This document shows positions 1-10,573 of a DNA stretch of 64,000 nucleotides, one piece after another. Under the pieces are notes generated by a model. That model was not told the origin of the DNA, did no database searches, and worked only from the letters and a program-made list of their open reading frames with translations. The stretch spans positions 310,001 through 374,000 of the forward strand of contig OW569376.1 of NCBI GenBank assembly GCA_937625935.1, read 5' to 3'. Each line of letters opens with the position of its first letter. The first letter of the stretch is position 1. The stretch is from Tetramitus jugosus (taxonomy: Eukaryota; Heterolobosea; Eutetramitea; Acrasida; Vahlkampfiidae). A program made the translations under genes and the position numbers.

Positions 1-775
1 GCTTTCTACTACTACTACTACCACGAGGATTCTTCTTTCGTTCTCTACTCCTTGTGTTCGCATGAGCAGTATCATTGTTATTATCATTCTTATTATCATT
101 GTTGTTATTGTTGTTATTGTTGTTAGTGTTAGTAGTGTTGTTGTGAGTGGTAGTAGGAATAGGAGTAGTAGGAGTAGTTGCTGTCTTGTTTGTATCATGA
201 CCATCTGTTAAAGTGTACGTAGTTGTGGTTGTTGTTGATGGTGGTATGGTTTGATCATTTGAGTCACTGCTGCTCAGGAATGGTGAATCATTATCATCCA
301 TCTGTTGTTGTTGTTGTTGTTGTTGTTGGTTGGAATCATCATCACTCTGACTCTTGTTAACATAAATATTTTGATTGTTCTTGTTGTTCTTGTCATGATC
401 ATCAGATTCATCACTATCACTCAAGAATGGTGATGTATGATCATCATTATTTTCAGGTTGTGATGTCGATGGTGATAATGATTGTTGTTGTTGTTGTTGT
501 TGTTTTGGAGATGATTCTTTTTTCTTCTCACTACTGCTGCTGCTGCTGCTGCTGCTGAGAAATGGTGAATCACTCAAGTCATCCTTTTGTTTTTGTTGGG
601 AAGAAACTGTTGTTTGATCATGACTACTACTGCTGCTGCTATCACTCAAGAATGGTGCATCATCAACAATTGGTTGATTGTTTTTTGTCTTGTCTTCCTC
701 TTCTTTTTTTTCATTCTTTTCATTATCATCAGCATCTTCATCACTACTGTCTGTCAAAAATGAACTATAAGTCGT

Positions 776-816
<41 letters not shown>

Positions 817-1063
817 GGTTGCTATGATTCGTATTTGAAGTATTGTTGTTGTCATTGTTATAGTGATGATGATAATCATTGACAATCATATCTTCATCAT
901 CATTGTTATCATCATTGTATGATTGTAGAATGTCATGTGATCTTATGACCATTGCATTGCTATTGTTGTTTTCGGTGTTGTTATTGTTATTATTGTGCTC
1001 AAATGGATCATGGTAATACAAATCACCATATTCATCTTCTTCATCTCCATTCATTCGGCTCAT
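1..1063 (-). CDS. Acidic low-complexity protein with repeated SPFLS-type motifs (3' end off window)
   Basis: An open minus-strand frame runs from an ATG at 1063 to the window edge with no stop, about 354 codons. The protein begins MSRMNGDEEDEYGDLYY and is dominated by Asn, Gln, Ser, Asp and Thr tracts. I see no catalytic domain. Five copies of a short motif stand out in the acidic and serine-rich background: SSFLTDSSDE, APFLSDSSS, SPFLSSSS, SPFLSDSDE and SPFLSSSDS. The visible C-terminal part turns basic (TRSRERKNPRG) and then poly-Ser. The function is unknown. The repeated phosphorylatable motif suggests a disordered scaffold or regulator, which is inference. It is divergent from the PIP kinase gene, with 341 bp between the starts. 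Confidence 0.72.
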
Positions 1064-1404
1064 GATTTATTGTTGATTGATTCGGTGAAACATCTATTAG
1101 GAATGTGTATTCGTTTTCTCCAGGAGGTCGTTGCCCGAAAATTCAAACTTTTTGTCGTGCATTTCTTGATTTTTGCCACCTCTTGAAATTCATTGAGGAA
1201 TGGAAAGCGCGGTTTTCTACCTTGTTGTTTATTAATAGCGAAATCGGAGTTTATTGACTCATAGTTCAATGAATTCAATATCGTCCAAGAGTCTCCTCCA
1301 GCTTCGACTCCACTCACACTACCATCTATTGAAACAACAACAGTCATCTCACCCACCCACTCACAACAATAACAACAACAACAACAACAACAACAAATAA
1401 CAAA
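1064..1404. promoter_or_regulatory. Divergent intergenic region with AAC-repeat leader
   Basis: No gene is supported here. The segment separates two divergent ATGs (1063 minus, 1405 plus) and must hold both promoters. The last 30 bases before the PIP kinase ATG are an (AAC)n run followed by AAAATG, a leader style seen before several genes in this window. Confidence 0.5.
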
Positions 1405-4400
1405 ATGGTCATTACAACAGCATCCATGTACAAGAGTCTTGGTGAGGCATTGGCCATGGAGTCCAGTCATCCACCCAAAATCAAAGAAGCCTACACTCAA
1501 TACCTGTGCTGCATTGAAATGTTGATTGACAATATGAAGACGTTGGCAACCACTGACGACACTAATTTTTCACTTTCAATCGACAAGATGTACTATTTTA
1601 TTCGAGAGTGTACGCAACGGAGTGAACAATTGTTGTTGAGTCATCCTCACTTGTTTAAACAACAACAACAACAATTGTCATCTGCTGCAGCAACACCACC
1701 ATCGTCATCATCTCTCTCCTACATTATAACATCACCAAGATCAACACAATCTGATCATCAGAGCAGTCAATACATACAACAACGCGCAACAAACAAAATC
1801 AATAGTCCTAGCAATGGAACATTCCTCATCTCTGATACATCCTCTACTCTGACTCATAATCACAATTACAACAACAGTAATGATAATGATATGAACATGA
1901 ATAATTCGTATTATATTAACGCTGGTGATAATCATCATCATATGGTACCCACCACGACTATGAAACAAAAGTACAGTACGTACAGTCCGAGTGATCATCA
2001 AGTAATGTATCCCAACATCAATAATCAATCGCAGTACATTGCAGAATACTTTCCCAAGAATCAAATACAATCTCAACAATCACAATCTCAACAACAACAA
2101 CAGTTTACCCATACCAATCATCCAACGATACTTGATTCAAGTGCTCCATCTGTACCTATTCTCCTCCCTTCGTCATCATCATCATCATCATCATACCATA
2201 CAACAAACCATTCTTCCATTCACAATCAAAATAATAATACAAAAAATGGAGATCACATGTTATTGTATCATGATGACCTTCCATGGTCATACACTCCAAC
2301 GAGTAATACTGTCAATCACACAACTGTACCATCAACATCAACCATTGCATTAGCCAACAATAGAAACTCTCTACAATCATCATCAGCACCTCCACCACCC
2401 ATACCACACTCACTCTTGTTCAATCAACAACAACAACAACCAAAGCAACAACAGTCAAAACAACAACAACAATCATCACTCTATCATCCTCATCAGCATA
2501 TTGCCAAGAATGAAATTGAACATTGGAAACAAACATTTCAAAAGTATCAATCCAAGAGTCGATCACTGACTAGAATCATCAATCATCAATCCTTTTCATC
2601 TCTACTCTCTCTATTGTCACTTGTTCCCTTATCATCCTCATCATCAGTATCAGCATCATTAGCCATTCCATCTACCAATCATCATCATCATCACATGAAT
2701 CATCAGAGAAACAACATGGTTCCCTACACATCCATACCATCACTCTTGTATCACTCATTTGATATGAATCGATCCAATGAGATGGAATATGAAGATTGGA
2801 GTCAATCCATGTATGTTCTCCTGCATGGATCACACAAGGATCAAATTCAATTCTCCTATTCCATGTTTGATCCCAATGGTATCGGTTACATTAGCAAGAG
2901 TATGTTTATTCATACAATGACCATGATGTATGAGTTGTTGAATCACATGGGTATTGATTTGTTGATGATTATGATGACAATGAATATGAAGAAGACAACA
3001 ACAACAACAACAAATTCTGCTTCTACTTCTTTTGGTACTACCAATCCATTATTGTACAATGAATCATCACCACAAGCATCTCCATCATCCTTTGTTGCAA
3101 TGATTGAATATCGAATGAGTCAATTGTTTGATTCATTGTTTCTATCATCATCATCATCACTATCATCATCACAACAACAACAACAGAATGTGACTCGCAA
3201 TCAATTCATTAACATTATGATGAACAATGAGAATCGATTCCGATTATCCACACTTGATCTATTCCCTCTTCATCATCATCATCAAAAGAATGAATTGAAT
3301 CATCATCATCATCATCAGACTCATCATCACATGGATGCATCATCATCATCATCATCATTGCCTCCACTCATTCATCGAGTACAGAGACAATTTCATCGAT
3401 CGGGATCACCAGTCATACCAGGCAGCTCCAGTTTTGACAAGGTACTCAACATGATGCTCGGCATTCGAATCGCTCAACAACAAATTACTCAAATGTGGAA
3501 CATGAGACTGTATGGTGGTACTCTGATGAGTCATCCAAACAATCACAATTACAATAATAGTAGTAATAATAATAGTAATAATAATATTAATATGAACAAC
3601 AATGAGAATCGCATCATGAAACTGTATGCTAGAGATTGTAACTACATCATGTCATTTGAACTCCCTAGAGTCATGGCGACATCTAACAATAGTAGTAGTA
3701 GTCATTCTCGCAGCAGCAGCAGCAGCAGTAGTAGTATGATGATGATGGATAGTCTGTTCATGGATCAATCCAATCCTCCTGTTGTACAACAGACACCACT
3801 GGACGATCAACATGGTGAACAAACAAACAGTCAACGATCGTCAAAGAATTTTGTCTTCAAGGATTATGCACCACTGGTATTCCGCAGTATCCGTAGTCGA
3901 TTTGGTATATCAGAAGACGAGTATGCCATGGCTCTCGCACCTGAACAATTATTGGGTAATTTGTTGGTTGGACGACTGACGACTCTGACAGAGAAGATTA
4001 CCGATGGAAAGAGTGGCAATTTCTTCTTTTATAGTCACAATGGTCAATATCTGTGCAAGACGATCTCGGCAGGGGAACTGGAAACATTCCTACGAATTCT
4101 ACCAAAGTACTATAATCACATGTGTCGTTACAAGGACACTCTGATCACACGGTACTATGGTCTCCATTGTTTGAATGACACTGTGTTCGTTGTCATGGGT
4201 AACGTGTTCCAGACGAGCTACAAGATGGATTGCGTGTTTGATTTGAAGGGTAGTACTGTGGGCAGATCTGCATTCACAAACGCAGAAGAGTGTGTCAAGG
4301 CGGACAGTGAGAAATTGAAGAGTAAGATATTGAAAGACTTGGACTGGATAGCATTGCAGAAGAAACTGGCATTGGGTGATGTGAGTGGCAAATTTTTGCA

Positions 4401-4761
4401 TCAGCTCACCATTGATGCCAAATTGTTGGAGGAGTGCGAGATTATTGATTACTCTCTTTTGGTGGGCATACGTAAGTTGCCTAGAGTGTTGCCACCACAT
4501 CATATCGACGAAACGAGCTCACTCCCATTCCATCAACAGTTCGAAGGTGGTATTCTGTTTGGTGACACGGTGTTGTACCTCGGTATCATTGATACTCTCA
4601 TTGAATATGGTGTGAAGAAAAAGGTTGAACACAACATCAAGAGTCTGTACTATGGTGACGGAACAGGTATCAGTGTGACTGATCCAAAGAACTATGCTAC
4701 ACGATTCCTTGCCTTCCTTCATACACAAGTCCCTGGTGATTTGTCCACTATTTATTATTGA
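1405..4761 (+). CDS. Phosphatidylinositol phosphate kinase with long N-terminal extension
   Basis: A 1118-residue protein. The last ~330 residues form a PIP kinase domain: the nucleotide-binding region has GNFFFYSHNGQYLCKTIS, with the lysine expected to bind ATP. Later come MDCVFDLKGSTVGRSA (family DLKGS motif), EECEIIDYSLLVGIRKL (IIDYSLLVG motif) and a C-terminal substrate loop ending NYATRFLAFL. It should phosphorylate phosphatidylinositol monophosphates at membranes; whether it is type I or II cannot be settled by eye. The first ~75 residues are a helical, non-repetitive block resembling an MIT-type bundle. Around residue 487 is an EF-hand-like loop (FDPNGIGYISKSMF) whose position-12 acidic residue is missing. 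The rest is Q/N/H/S-rich. ATG follows an AAC-rich leader. The gene ends 70 bp from the convergent pyruvate kinase stop. Confidence 0.9.
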   Translation: MVITTASMYKSLGEALAMESSHPPKIKEAYTQYLCCIEMLIDNMKTLATTDDTNFSLSIDKMYYFIRECTQRSEQLLLSHPHLFKQQQQQLSSAAATPPSSSSLSYIITSPRSTQSDHQSSQYIQQRATNKINSPSNGTFLISDTSSTLTHNHNYNNSNDNDMNMNNSYYINAGDNHHHMVPTTTMKQKYSTYSPSDHQVMYPNINNQSQYIAEYFPKNQIQSQQSQSQQQQQFTHTNHPTILDSSAPSVPILLPSSSSSSSSYHTTNHSSIHNQNNNTKNGDHMLLYHDDLPWSYTPTSNTVNHTTVPSTSTIALANNRNSLQSSSAPPPPIPHSLLFNQQQQQPKQQQSKQQQQSSLYHPHQHIAKNEIEHWKQTFQKYQSKSRSLTRIINHQSFSSLLSLLSLVPLSSSSSVSASLAIPSTNHHHHHMNHQRNNMVPYTSIPSLLYHSFDMNRSNEMEYEDWSQSMYVLLHGSHKDQIQFSYSMFDPNGIGYISKSMFIHTMTMMYELLNHMGIDLLMIMMTMNMKKTTTTTTNSASTSFGTTNPLLYNESSPQASPSSFVAMIEYRMSQLFDSLFLSSSSSLSSSQQQQQNVTRNQFINIMMNNENRFRLSTLDLFPLHHHHQKNELNHHHHHQTHHHMDASSSSSSLPPLIHRVQRQFHRSGSPVIPGSSSFDKVLNMMLGIRIAQQQITQMWNMRLYGGTLMSHPNNHNYNNSSNNNSNNNINMNNNENRIMKLYARDCNYIMSFELPRVMATSNNSSSSHSRSSSSSSSSMMMMDSLFMDQSNPPVVQQTPLDDQHGEQTNSQRSSKNFVFKDYAPLVFRSIRSRFGISEDEYAMALAPEQLLGNLLVGRLTTLTEKITDGKSGNFFFYSHNGQYLCKTISAGELETFLRILPKYYNHMCRYKDTLITRYYGLHCLNDTVFVVMGNVFQTSYKMDCVFDLKGSTVGRSAFTNAEECVKADSEKLKSKILKDLDWIALQKKLALGDVSGKFLHQLTIDAKLLEECEIIDYSLLVGIRKLPRVLPPHHIDETSSLPFHQQFEGGILFGDTVLYLGIIDTLIEYGVKKKVEHNIKSLYYGDGTGISVTDPKNYATRFLAFLHTQVPGDLSTIYY

Positions 4762-4831
4762 TCATTAAACTTATGAGTGTCCAATTGGAAAAAGAATACA
4801 TTTTACTGATTTTGTTACAAAATTATGTTTT

Positions 4832-6358
4832 TTAGAAGATTCTGGCATCGACTCTGAGAACGACACACGAGTTGGTTTGACCTGCAACACCTTCCAAGTG
4901 ACCCGATGTCACAACAACGTACTCACCGCTCTTGACAACACCCTTTTGCTTTTGTTCTTCAATGGCTCTCTTGATAACAGCATCACCACCAATCACGGAT
5001 CCGACAACAACAGGGAACACGTTTCTAGACACGACGAGTTGTCTAGCAGTTTCCTTGTTCTGGGTAATGGCAACAACAGGAGGTGTTGGTCTATACTTGG
5101 CCACCAATCGAGCAGTGTTACCGGACTCGGTCAATGAAAGAATCAAACCAGCACCAATGTCGTTGGCAGTCTTGACAGCAGAGGAAGCAATGGTCTCAGT
5201 GACAGTCACCTTGCCCACAGCCTTGACAATCGAGTCGTACGATCCTCTCTCGTCAATCAAATTCTCAGTAGTCTCACAAATCTTGGCCATGGTTCTCACG
5301 GATTCAAATGGGAACTCACCCTTGGCAGTCTCACCAGACAACATGACAGCATCCGTTCCGTCCAACACTGCATTTGCAATATCAGTCGATTCTGCTCTCG
5401 TTGGTCTAGGATTCACAATCATAGTCTCCAACATTTGTGTAGCAGTAATGACTGGTTTGCCAGCGACATTACACTTGGCAATCATCATCTTTTGTGCCAA
5501 TGACACATTCTCCAGTGGAATCTCCACACCCAGGTCACCACGTGCCACCATGATACCATCTGTCACCTTCAAAATATCATCAAAGTTCTCCAATCCCTCC
5601 GCATTCTCAATCTTTGAAATAATCTTAATGTTTTCACCACGTGCGCCCAACACTTTTCTAATCTCATGAACATCGTCAGCCTTTCTCACAAAACTGGCAG
5701 CAATGAAATCAACGCCTTGCTTGACACCAAACGTCAAATCCAATCGATCCTGTTCAGTCAATGCAGGCAAATCAACCTTGACATTTGGCAAGTTGACACC
5801 CTTCTTCTCACCGAGTTTTCCACTGTTGAGCACAGTGGTGTGAACGAGACCAGCGTCCACTTCAATGCTAGTCACCTTGCATGCAATCAATCCATCGTCA
5901 ATGAGCACAATGTTGCCCTCGGACAACACTCGAACAATATTCTTGTAATCGACGCGAATCTTTTGATCATTGCCCTTGAATCCGTCCTCTGTGGTCAATG
6001 TCAATGTCTGACCCTTCTTGAGTGCCACTTCTGAGCCACTGACTTCCAATTGACCTGTTCGGATCTCTGGTCCCTTTGTGTCAAGCATGATGGCAATCAG
6101 CTTCTTCTTGTTGGATGCAGCCTTGCGTGCATTGGTGATGGTAGTCTTGTGGAATTCGTGATCACCGTGTGAAAAGTTCATACGAACCACGTTGACACCA
6201 GCATCAAACAATTGTTCGAGAGCTTCCACAGATTGTGTCTTTGGGCCAATGGTGGCCACAATCTTTGTTCTTCTAGGGTATTCAGTGTGTGTTGGTTTGA
6301 ATTCTTTGGTGAATTGATGACCGTTGACTTTGATCCATACGTTGGTTGTAAGACTCAT
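4832..6358 (-). CDS. Pyruvate kinase
   Basis: A 508-residue cytosolic-type pyruvate kinase, the last step of glycolysis (phosphoenolpyruvate plus ADP to pyruvate plus ATP). Visible motifs are RRTKIVATIGPKTQ at the N-terminus, the substrate and metal-site region LDTKGPEIRTG, ISKIENAEGLENFDDIL, MVARGDLGVEIP and ATQMLETM, then an intact C-terminal domain ending GQTNSCVVLRVD. Length matches the family. I start at the ATG at 6358 (MSLTTNVW) because the frame upstream reads through a pentanucleotide-repeat leader and has no targeting-peptide character. No introns are needed. Confidence 0.96.
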   Translation of the reverse strand: MSLTTNVWIKVNGHQFTKEFKPTHTEYPRRTKIVATIGPKTQSVEALEQLFDAGVNVVRMNFSHGDHEFHKTTITNARKAASNKKKLIAIMLDTKGPEIRTGQLEVSGSEVALKKGQTLTLTTEDGFKGNDQKIRVDYKNIVRVLSEGNIVLIDDGLIACKVTSIEVDAGLVHTTVLNSGKLGEKKGVNLPNVKVDLPALTEQDRLDLTFGVKQGVDFIAASFVRKADDVHEIRKVLGARGENIKIISKIENAEGLENFDDILKVTDGIMVARGDLGVEIPLENVSLAQKMMIAKCNVAGKPVITATQMLETMIVNPRPTRAESTDIANAVLDGTDAVMLSGETAKGEFPFESVRTMAKICETTENLIDERGSYDSIVKAVGKVTVTETIASSAVKTANDIGAGLILSLTESGNTARLVAKYRPTPPVVAITQNKETARQLVVSRNVFPVVVGSVIGGDAVIKRAIEEQKQKGVVKSGEYVVVTSGHLEGVAGQTNSCVVLRVDARIF

Positions 6359-6380
6359 GTTGTTGTATATATGTGTGTGT

Positions 6381-6403
6381 TGGTTTGGTTTGGTTTGGTT
6401 TGT
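6381..6403. repeat. TTTGG pentanucleotide repeat in pyruvate kinase leader
   Basis: About four tandem TTTGG units lie 20-45 bp upstream of the pyruvate kinase ATG (AAACC on the sense strand). The remainder of the 6359-6687 gap holds an A-run and no gene; it contains the pyruvate kinase leader and the 3' flank of the TIG-domain gene. Confidence 0.7.
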
Positions 6404-6687
6404 TGGTAAGCTTTTTTTTTTGATGATGCTTCCAGATCTCGGCCAAAGCTTTGTTGTGTGGAATGTGGGAACCAGGGAATATTCGATCGAAAATTCCAAA
6501 TGGCGGCCAAATACCGAGATTTGTAACCGTGTGGACAGTCATTTGCTGTAGGTGACACACAGTGAAATTCAGAAAGAGAATCATTGACCAATGTCAAGTA
6601 TGATTTGTTCGACAGGAGAACAATTCTAAGGTGGTTCAAATTGGAAGTGCTCCAAAGGTGTTCAAAATGATAATGCGTTATTCTTGT

Positions 6688-8434
6688 TTACTGTAGTGTA
6701 CCTCTCTCTGGCTCGACCTTTTGGTTGAACAGAGATAGTGCAATCGTCGCATGATCTGTCTGCAGGAAATTCATACCATGTTGTTGGGGCTGCTGCTGGT
6801 AGTGCTGTTGTGGAACGGACGACGCTGATCTCACAAAATGAGTCAGCGTATCTACAGTGATATAGTTGAGTGTTGCCTGAGAGCTTAAAAAGGTCTTCTT
6901 ACCATCCAGAGACACATTGATGACCACTTCTCCTACTGCTCCTTGCAGAGAGGGTGGCACCTCACATACAATCACATCATTTCTTGCACTGAAAATCTCC
7001 CGAGACTCCTGCTTTCCAAAAAAGACAGAAACAAGACCACTGGACACAAAGGATCCCCTGTGATTGCTTCGACTGGATTGATCTGAATGAGGAGAGCTCA
7101 TTGTACTTCTCGATGTGTCATCCTCCAGCACTGTTGAAAGTGCTCCCACCACAGAAGGATATCCCACACCGAGTGCAATGCTCGAAGGCAGATTTTGCAC
7201 ATGAATCTTTACCAGGTTACCTCCTTGAACAAGACTCGTGCTCGGTTCCACACGCAACACATGCGGCGGAGGCAGCGTATTGTTCTCATCTTCAATCTTC
7301 TTCTTGATAATCAACTCTTTTTGTCTCTGTTTTTCGATACCTCTTCTCGTAATCGTTTCAAACTCTGCCGACTCTGCCACATCAATCACCTTGCCATTCG
7401 GTAGTGTCAGATTGAAGCGGCAGAGAAGCTTTTGACCGTGATTATGACTCGAATGCTTCACCACAAGATTTGAGAATTTCATGACAATGACTTCATCAAT
7501 CGTTACTGCTGAACGATTATTGTTGCTTGTGCTTTGTGGGATCAATGATTGCTTTTGCAATGGTGAAAGCATCACCTTGTCCTTCATGAGCATCGGCTTC
7601 TTGTATCCAACCAACTCTGCTGCCACTTCCATCTGAGGTATCGACTGATGATACATGGATGGTATTCTACGCGTATAAATGTGCAACACGTGCTCAACAA
7701 TTGGTTCTCTATTGTCTTTTCCTCCAATTTGCTTTGATGTTGGTGGAGTGAGAAAGCCACGAACGAGTTCCATGATTCGAACACTGGCAGTAGCAGCAAC
7801 AGTAGCGCCATTGCCTACAGCTGTAGGAGTAGTGGCTGATTGTTGTTGCTGTTGTTGCTGGTGATGATGATGATGATGAGAACTAATGGAGAGAGAGAGT
7901 GGTGATGACGATGAAGATGATGCAGAAGGAGGAGTAGATGGCGTAATGACAGTAGTACTAGTACTACTAGTAGTAGCAGATGAGGGTTGAATCGATTGTG
8001 AAACAATCATGTGACCATTTGCATTCATTACATTGACATGTTGACCACCTCCACCACCACCACCACCCATAACATTGTTCATTACACCATGTGAGTGATG
8101 ATTGTTCATGTCAACTGCTCTCACAACAATGGATCCTTGTTGATGAATTGGTTGATGAATGGGTGCATTGTTTGTTGCAATTGTTGTTGCGGCAGTTGCA
8201 GTATGAGGGTGTTGTTGTTGTTGCTGTTGATTCTGGTGATAATAATTATTATGTTGTGGTTGTGGTTGTTGTTGTTGTTGATTTTGATGATTATGGGAGT
8301 GATGATTGAGTATGGAGGATGATGAGGGTGGTGATGGCTGTTGTTGTGGTTGTGGTTGTTGATTATGAGAGTAGTGATAATAATTGGGTTGCGTACTTGG
8401 TTCATGCGTCGAATAGACTGTAGCGTAACCAGTG

Positions 8435-8468
<34 letters not shown>

Positions 8469-10014
8469 TACTACTGTTAATGACAGAATGATGAGTGTGA
8501 TTATGATTCGCCGTAGTCATTGATGAAGATGAATGATACTGATTCTGATGATGATAGGGTGCACTATTATTATTATTACTATTATTACTGTTATTCACAT
8601 GTTGATGATGATGATGATGATCACCACCACTTCCATTATTATTGTTCATCATCATATTATTATTATTATTGTTGTTGTTGTTGTTATGGTTCATGCTGTT
8701 CCTTCGTTGTTGCAATTGTTGTTGCATGGGCAGCATGGGCAACGGTGGCGGTGGATCCATAGGTGCACCACCATTGCTGCCATGAAGAACATGATTGGAT
8801 GACATGGATGATGTTGATGATGGAGGAGAATGCTTGTTCAGTCCTAGGAGTGAAGGTGGTGAGAATGAACTTGACGATGAAGAACTTGAGGAGGATGAAG
8901 ATGTTGACAGAAAGGGAGTGAGAGATGGTAAACTGAATAAATTGGCACTACTACTACTACTGTTATTATTATTACTATTGTTATTACTATTGTTATTGTT
9001 ATTGGATAGGGATGGAAGTCCAATAATGTCCTTTGGTGATGGTAACTTACAAGATGGATAATCAAGCATAATAGGTGATGGAAACAGTGGACTATCAGAT
9101 ATTAGTGGTGGTAGTCTTTCTCTCGTGTAGGACGATGATGAAGCTGAAGAAGATGATGAAGATGAAATGATATGATGTTGTTGTTGTGGTGGTGCTGGTG
9201 CTGGTTGTGAATGTTGACCAGTGTTTGGACTATTACTATTGTTATTGTTTGTTGGTGGTGATGGTACTGCACCACCAGTACTACTACTACTACTACTGTG
9301 ACTACCACTCGTGTTATGATTACCATGTCGATTGGAATGACTGCTAAACAGTGTATCAGGTGATTTCTTCTTCATGATGGATGACACATGTTGTTCATGA
9401 TCACTTGCATGACTACTACTACTACTACTGTTAACATGGTCATCATACTGTTCCGACTTGATTGTTGAACTATTGTTATTGCTGTTATTCATGGAAAAAT
9501 CATTCATAATGGCATGGATGGGTGTCGGAGTAGGAAGAAACACACCTGGTGTGATTAAACCATCCAATGAAGGAGTCAACAGTGAATTTGGTGTTTGAAA
9601 ATGGTTATTATTCTCTTGACTATTATTCTGACTGTTATTATTACTATTATTGGTATTATTATTATTATTATTGGTATTCGTATGATAGGAATGATTTTGT
9701 TGTCGGTGATGATGAGAAGAAGAGGATGATGATGAGGGTGGTACATGGGACAAGTGGTCAAAATTCAATTGAAAACCACTCGAGTCACCTCCACTCTGCA
9801 TGTCTGTTCCATCTACATGATGATGATGAGGATTGTTGTTGTTGTTGTTGTTACCATTATCAACACCCATTCTTCTCTTTTTATGGTGAATGTCTGATGA
9901 TTGTTGTTGTTGTTGTTGGTCTTGTGAATGATGATGATGAACCTCTGAATTCAATTTTCTCTTGTTTTGTGGCACAGTTGCAGAGTGCAAATTGTCTTCC
10001 TCTGATGATATCAT
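6688..10014 (-). CDS. Large N/Q/H/S-rich protein with C-terminal IPT/TIG-like domain, putative transcription regulator
   Basis: A 1108-residue protein. Roughly the first 740 residues are low-complexity Asn, Gln, His and Ser tracts. A folded part follows: a block from VRGFLTPPTSKQIGG to LVGYKKPMLMKDK; a beta-rich stretch with KLLCRFNLTLPNGKV; then AEFETITRRGIEKQRQKE, a beta strand running into a basic segment. Next is a probable IPT/TIG immunoglobulin-like domain starting VLRVEPSTSLVQGGNLVKI, with VSVFFGKQESREIF and DVIVCEVPPSLQGAVGEV. This order resembles IPT/TIG DNA-binding proteins, so a nuclear regulator is likely, but I cannot assign a named family. It is a single exon; the 559-bp upstream gap contains hairpin-forming DNA. 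Confidence 0.72.
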
Positions 10015-10573
10015 TTTGTATTTTTTATTGTGTAATTGTGGATGTTGCGGTTGTGGTCGGCGCGTAGGTTTTTGTGTGTGAGAGAGTAGTGCGGTGGGTG
10101 TCGTTCTCTTGTGGTGTGAGAATATTGTTGTTGTTGTTATTATTGCGAGATTTTGGGAAATGGGTATTGGATGTTTGTTCTGTTTGTGGGTGGATTTGAG
10201 TGCAAAGATTTTCTTTTTCTATGTTTCTGAATTCTGTTGTTGGAACAACGGCACGGTCTGTTGCTTGGTTTGGGTTGATGAGTTGCGCAGGAGAAAAGAA
10301 CAACTGCCAGAGGAAATACCGAAAGAAGACGAGCGAGTTTCAATCGTGAGGTGGTGATGAGGATATTACTGGGTTGTGAGAAAAAAGAGAACTTGAGTAC
10401 TCTCGCAATGCAATAACAAACAGTTTGAAGTTGGATGTCTATCGTAGTTCCTCGGTTGGAGAGCCGAAAGTCCGTAACGAACTACCGCTGAAAGTGGACG
10501 AAAAAACTCCGAGTTTGACAAGTTCTTGTCAATGTCTCAGCGTGAGGTGAACTGGGTCAACTATGTTGTTTAT
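10015..10573. other. Intergenic region, AC-rich leader plus hairpin cluster
   Basis: No protein gene is supported. The left part is the TIG gene leader (TTG-rich on the plus strand). From about 10444 to 10546 there are tandem hairpins: 7-bp stem 10444-10450/10479-10485 enclosing 10452-10455/10464-10467, a 7-bp stem with a GTTC loop at 10515-10532, and a 4-bp stem at 10536-10546. It could be a structured RNA, a promoter element or the 3' flank of the lipase gene. Confidence 0.4.

Noticed and set aside
8121..9326. Many open frames opposite the poly-Asn/Gln tracts
   Set aside because: Trinucleotide repeats keep all frames open; only the frame continuous with the TIG domain has real content.
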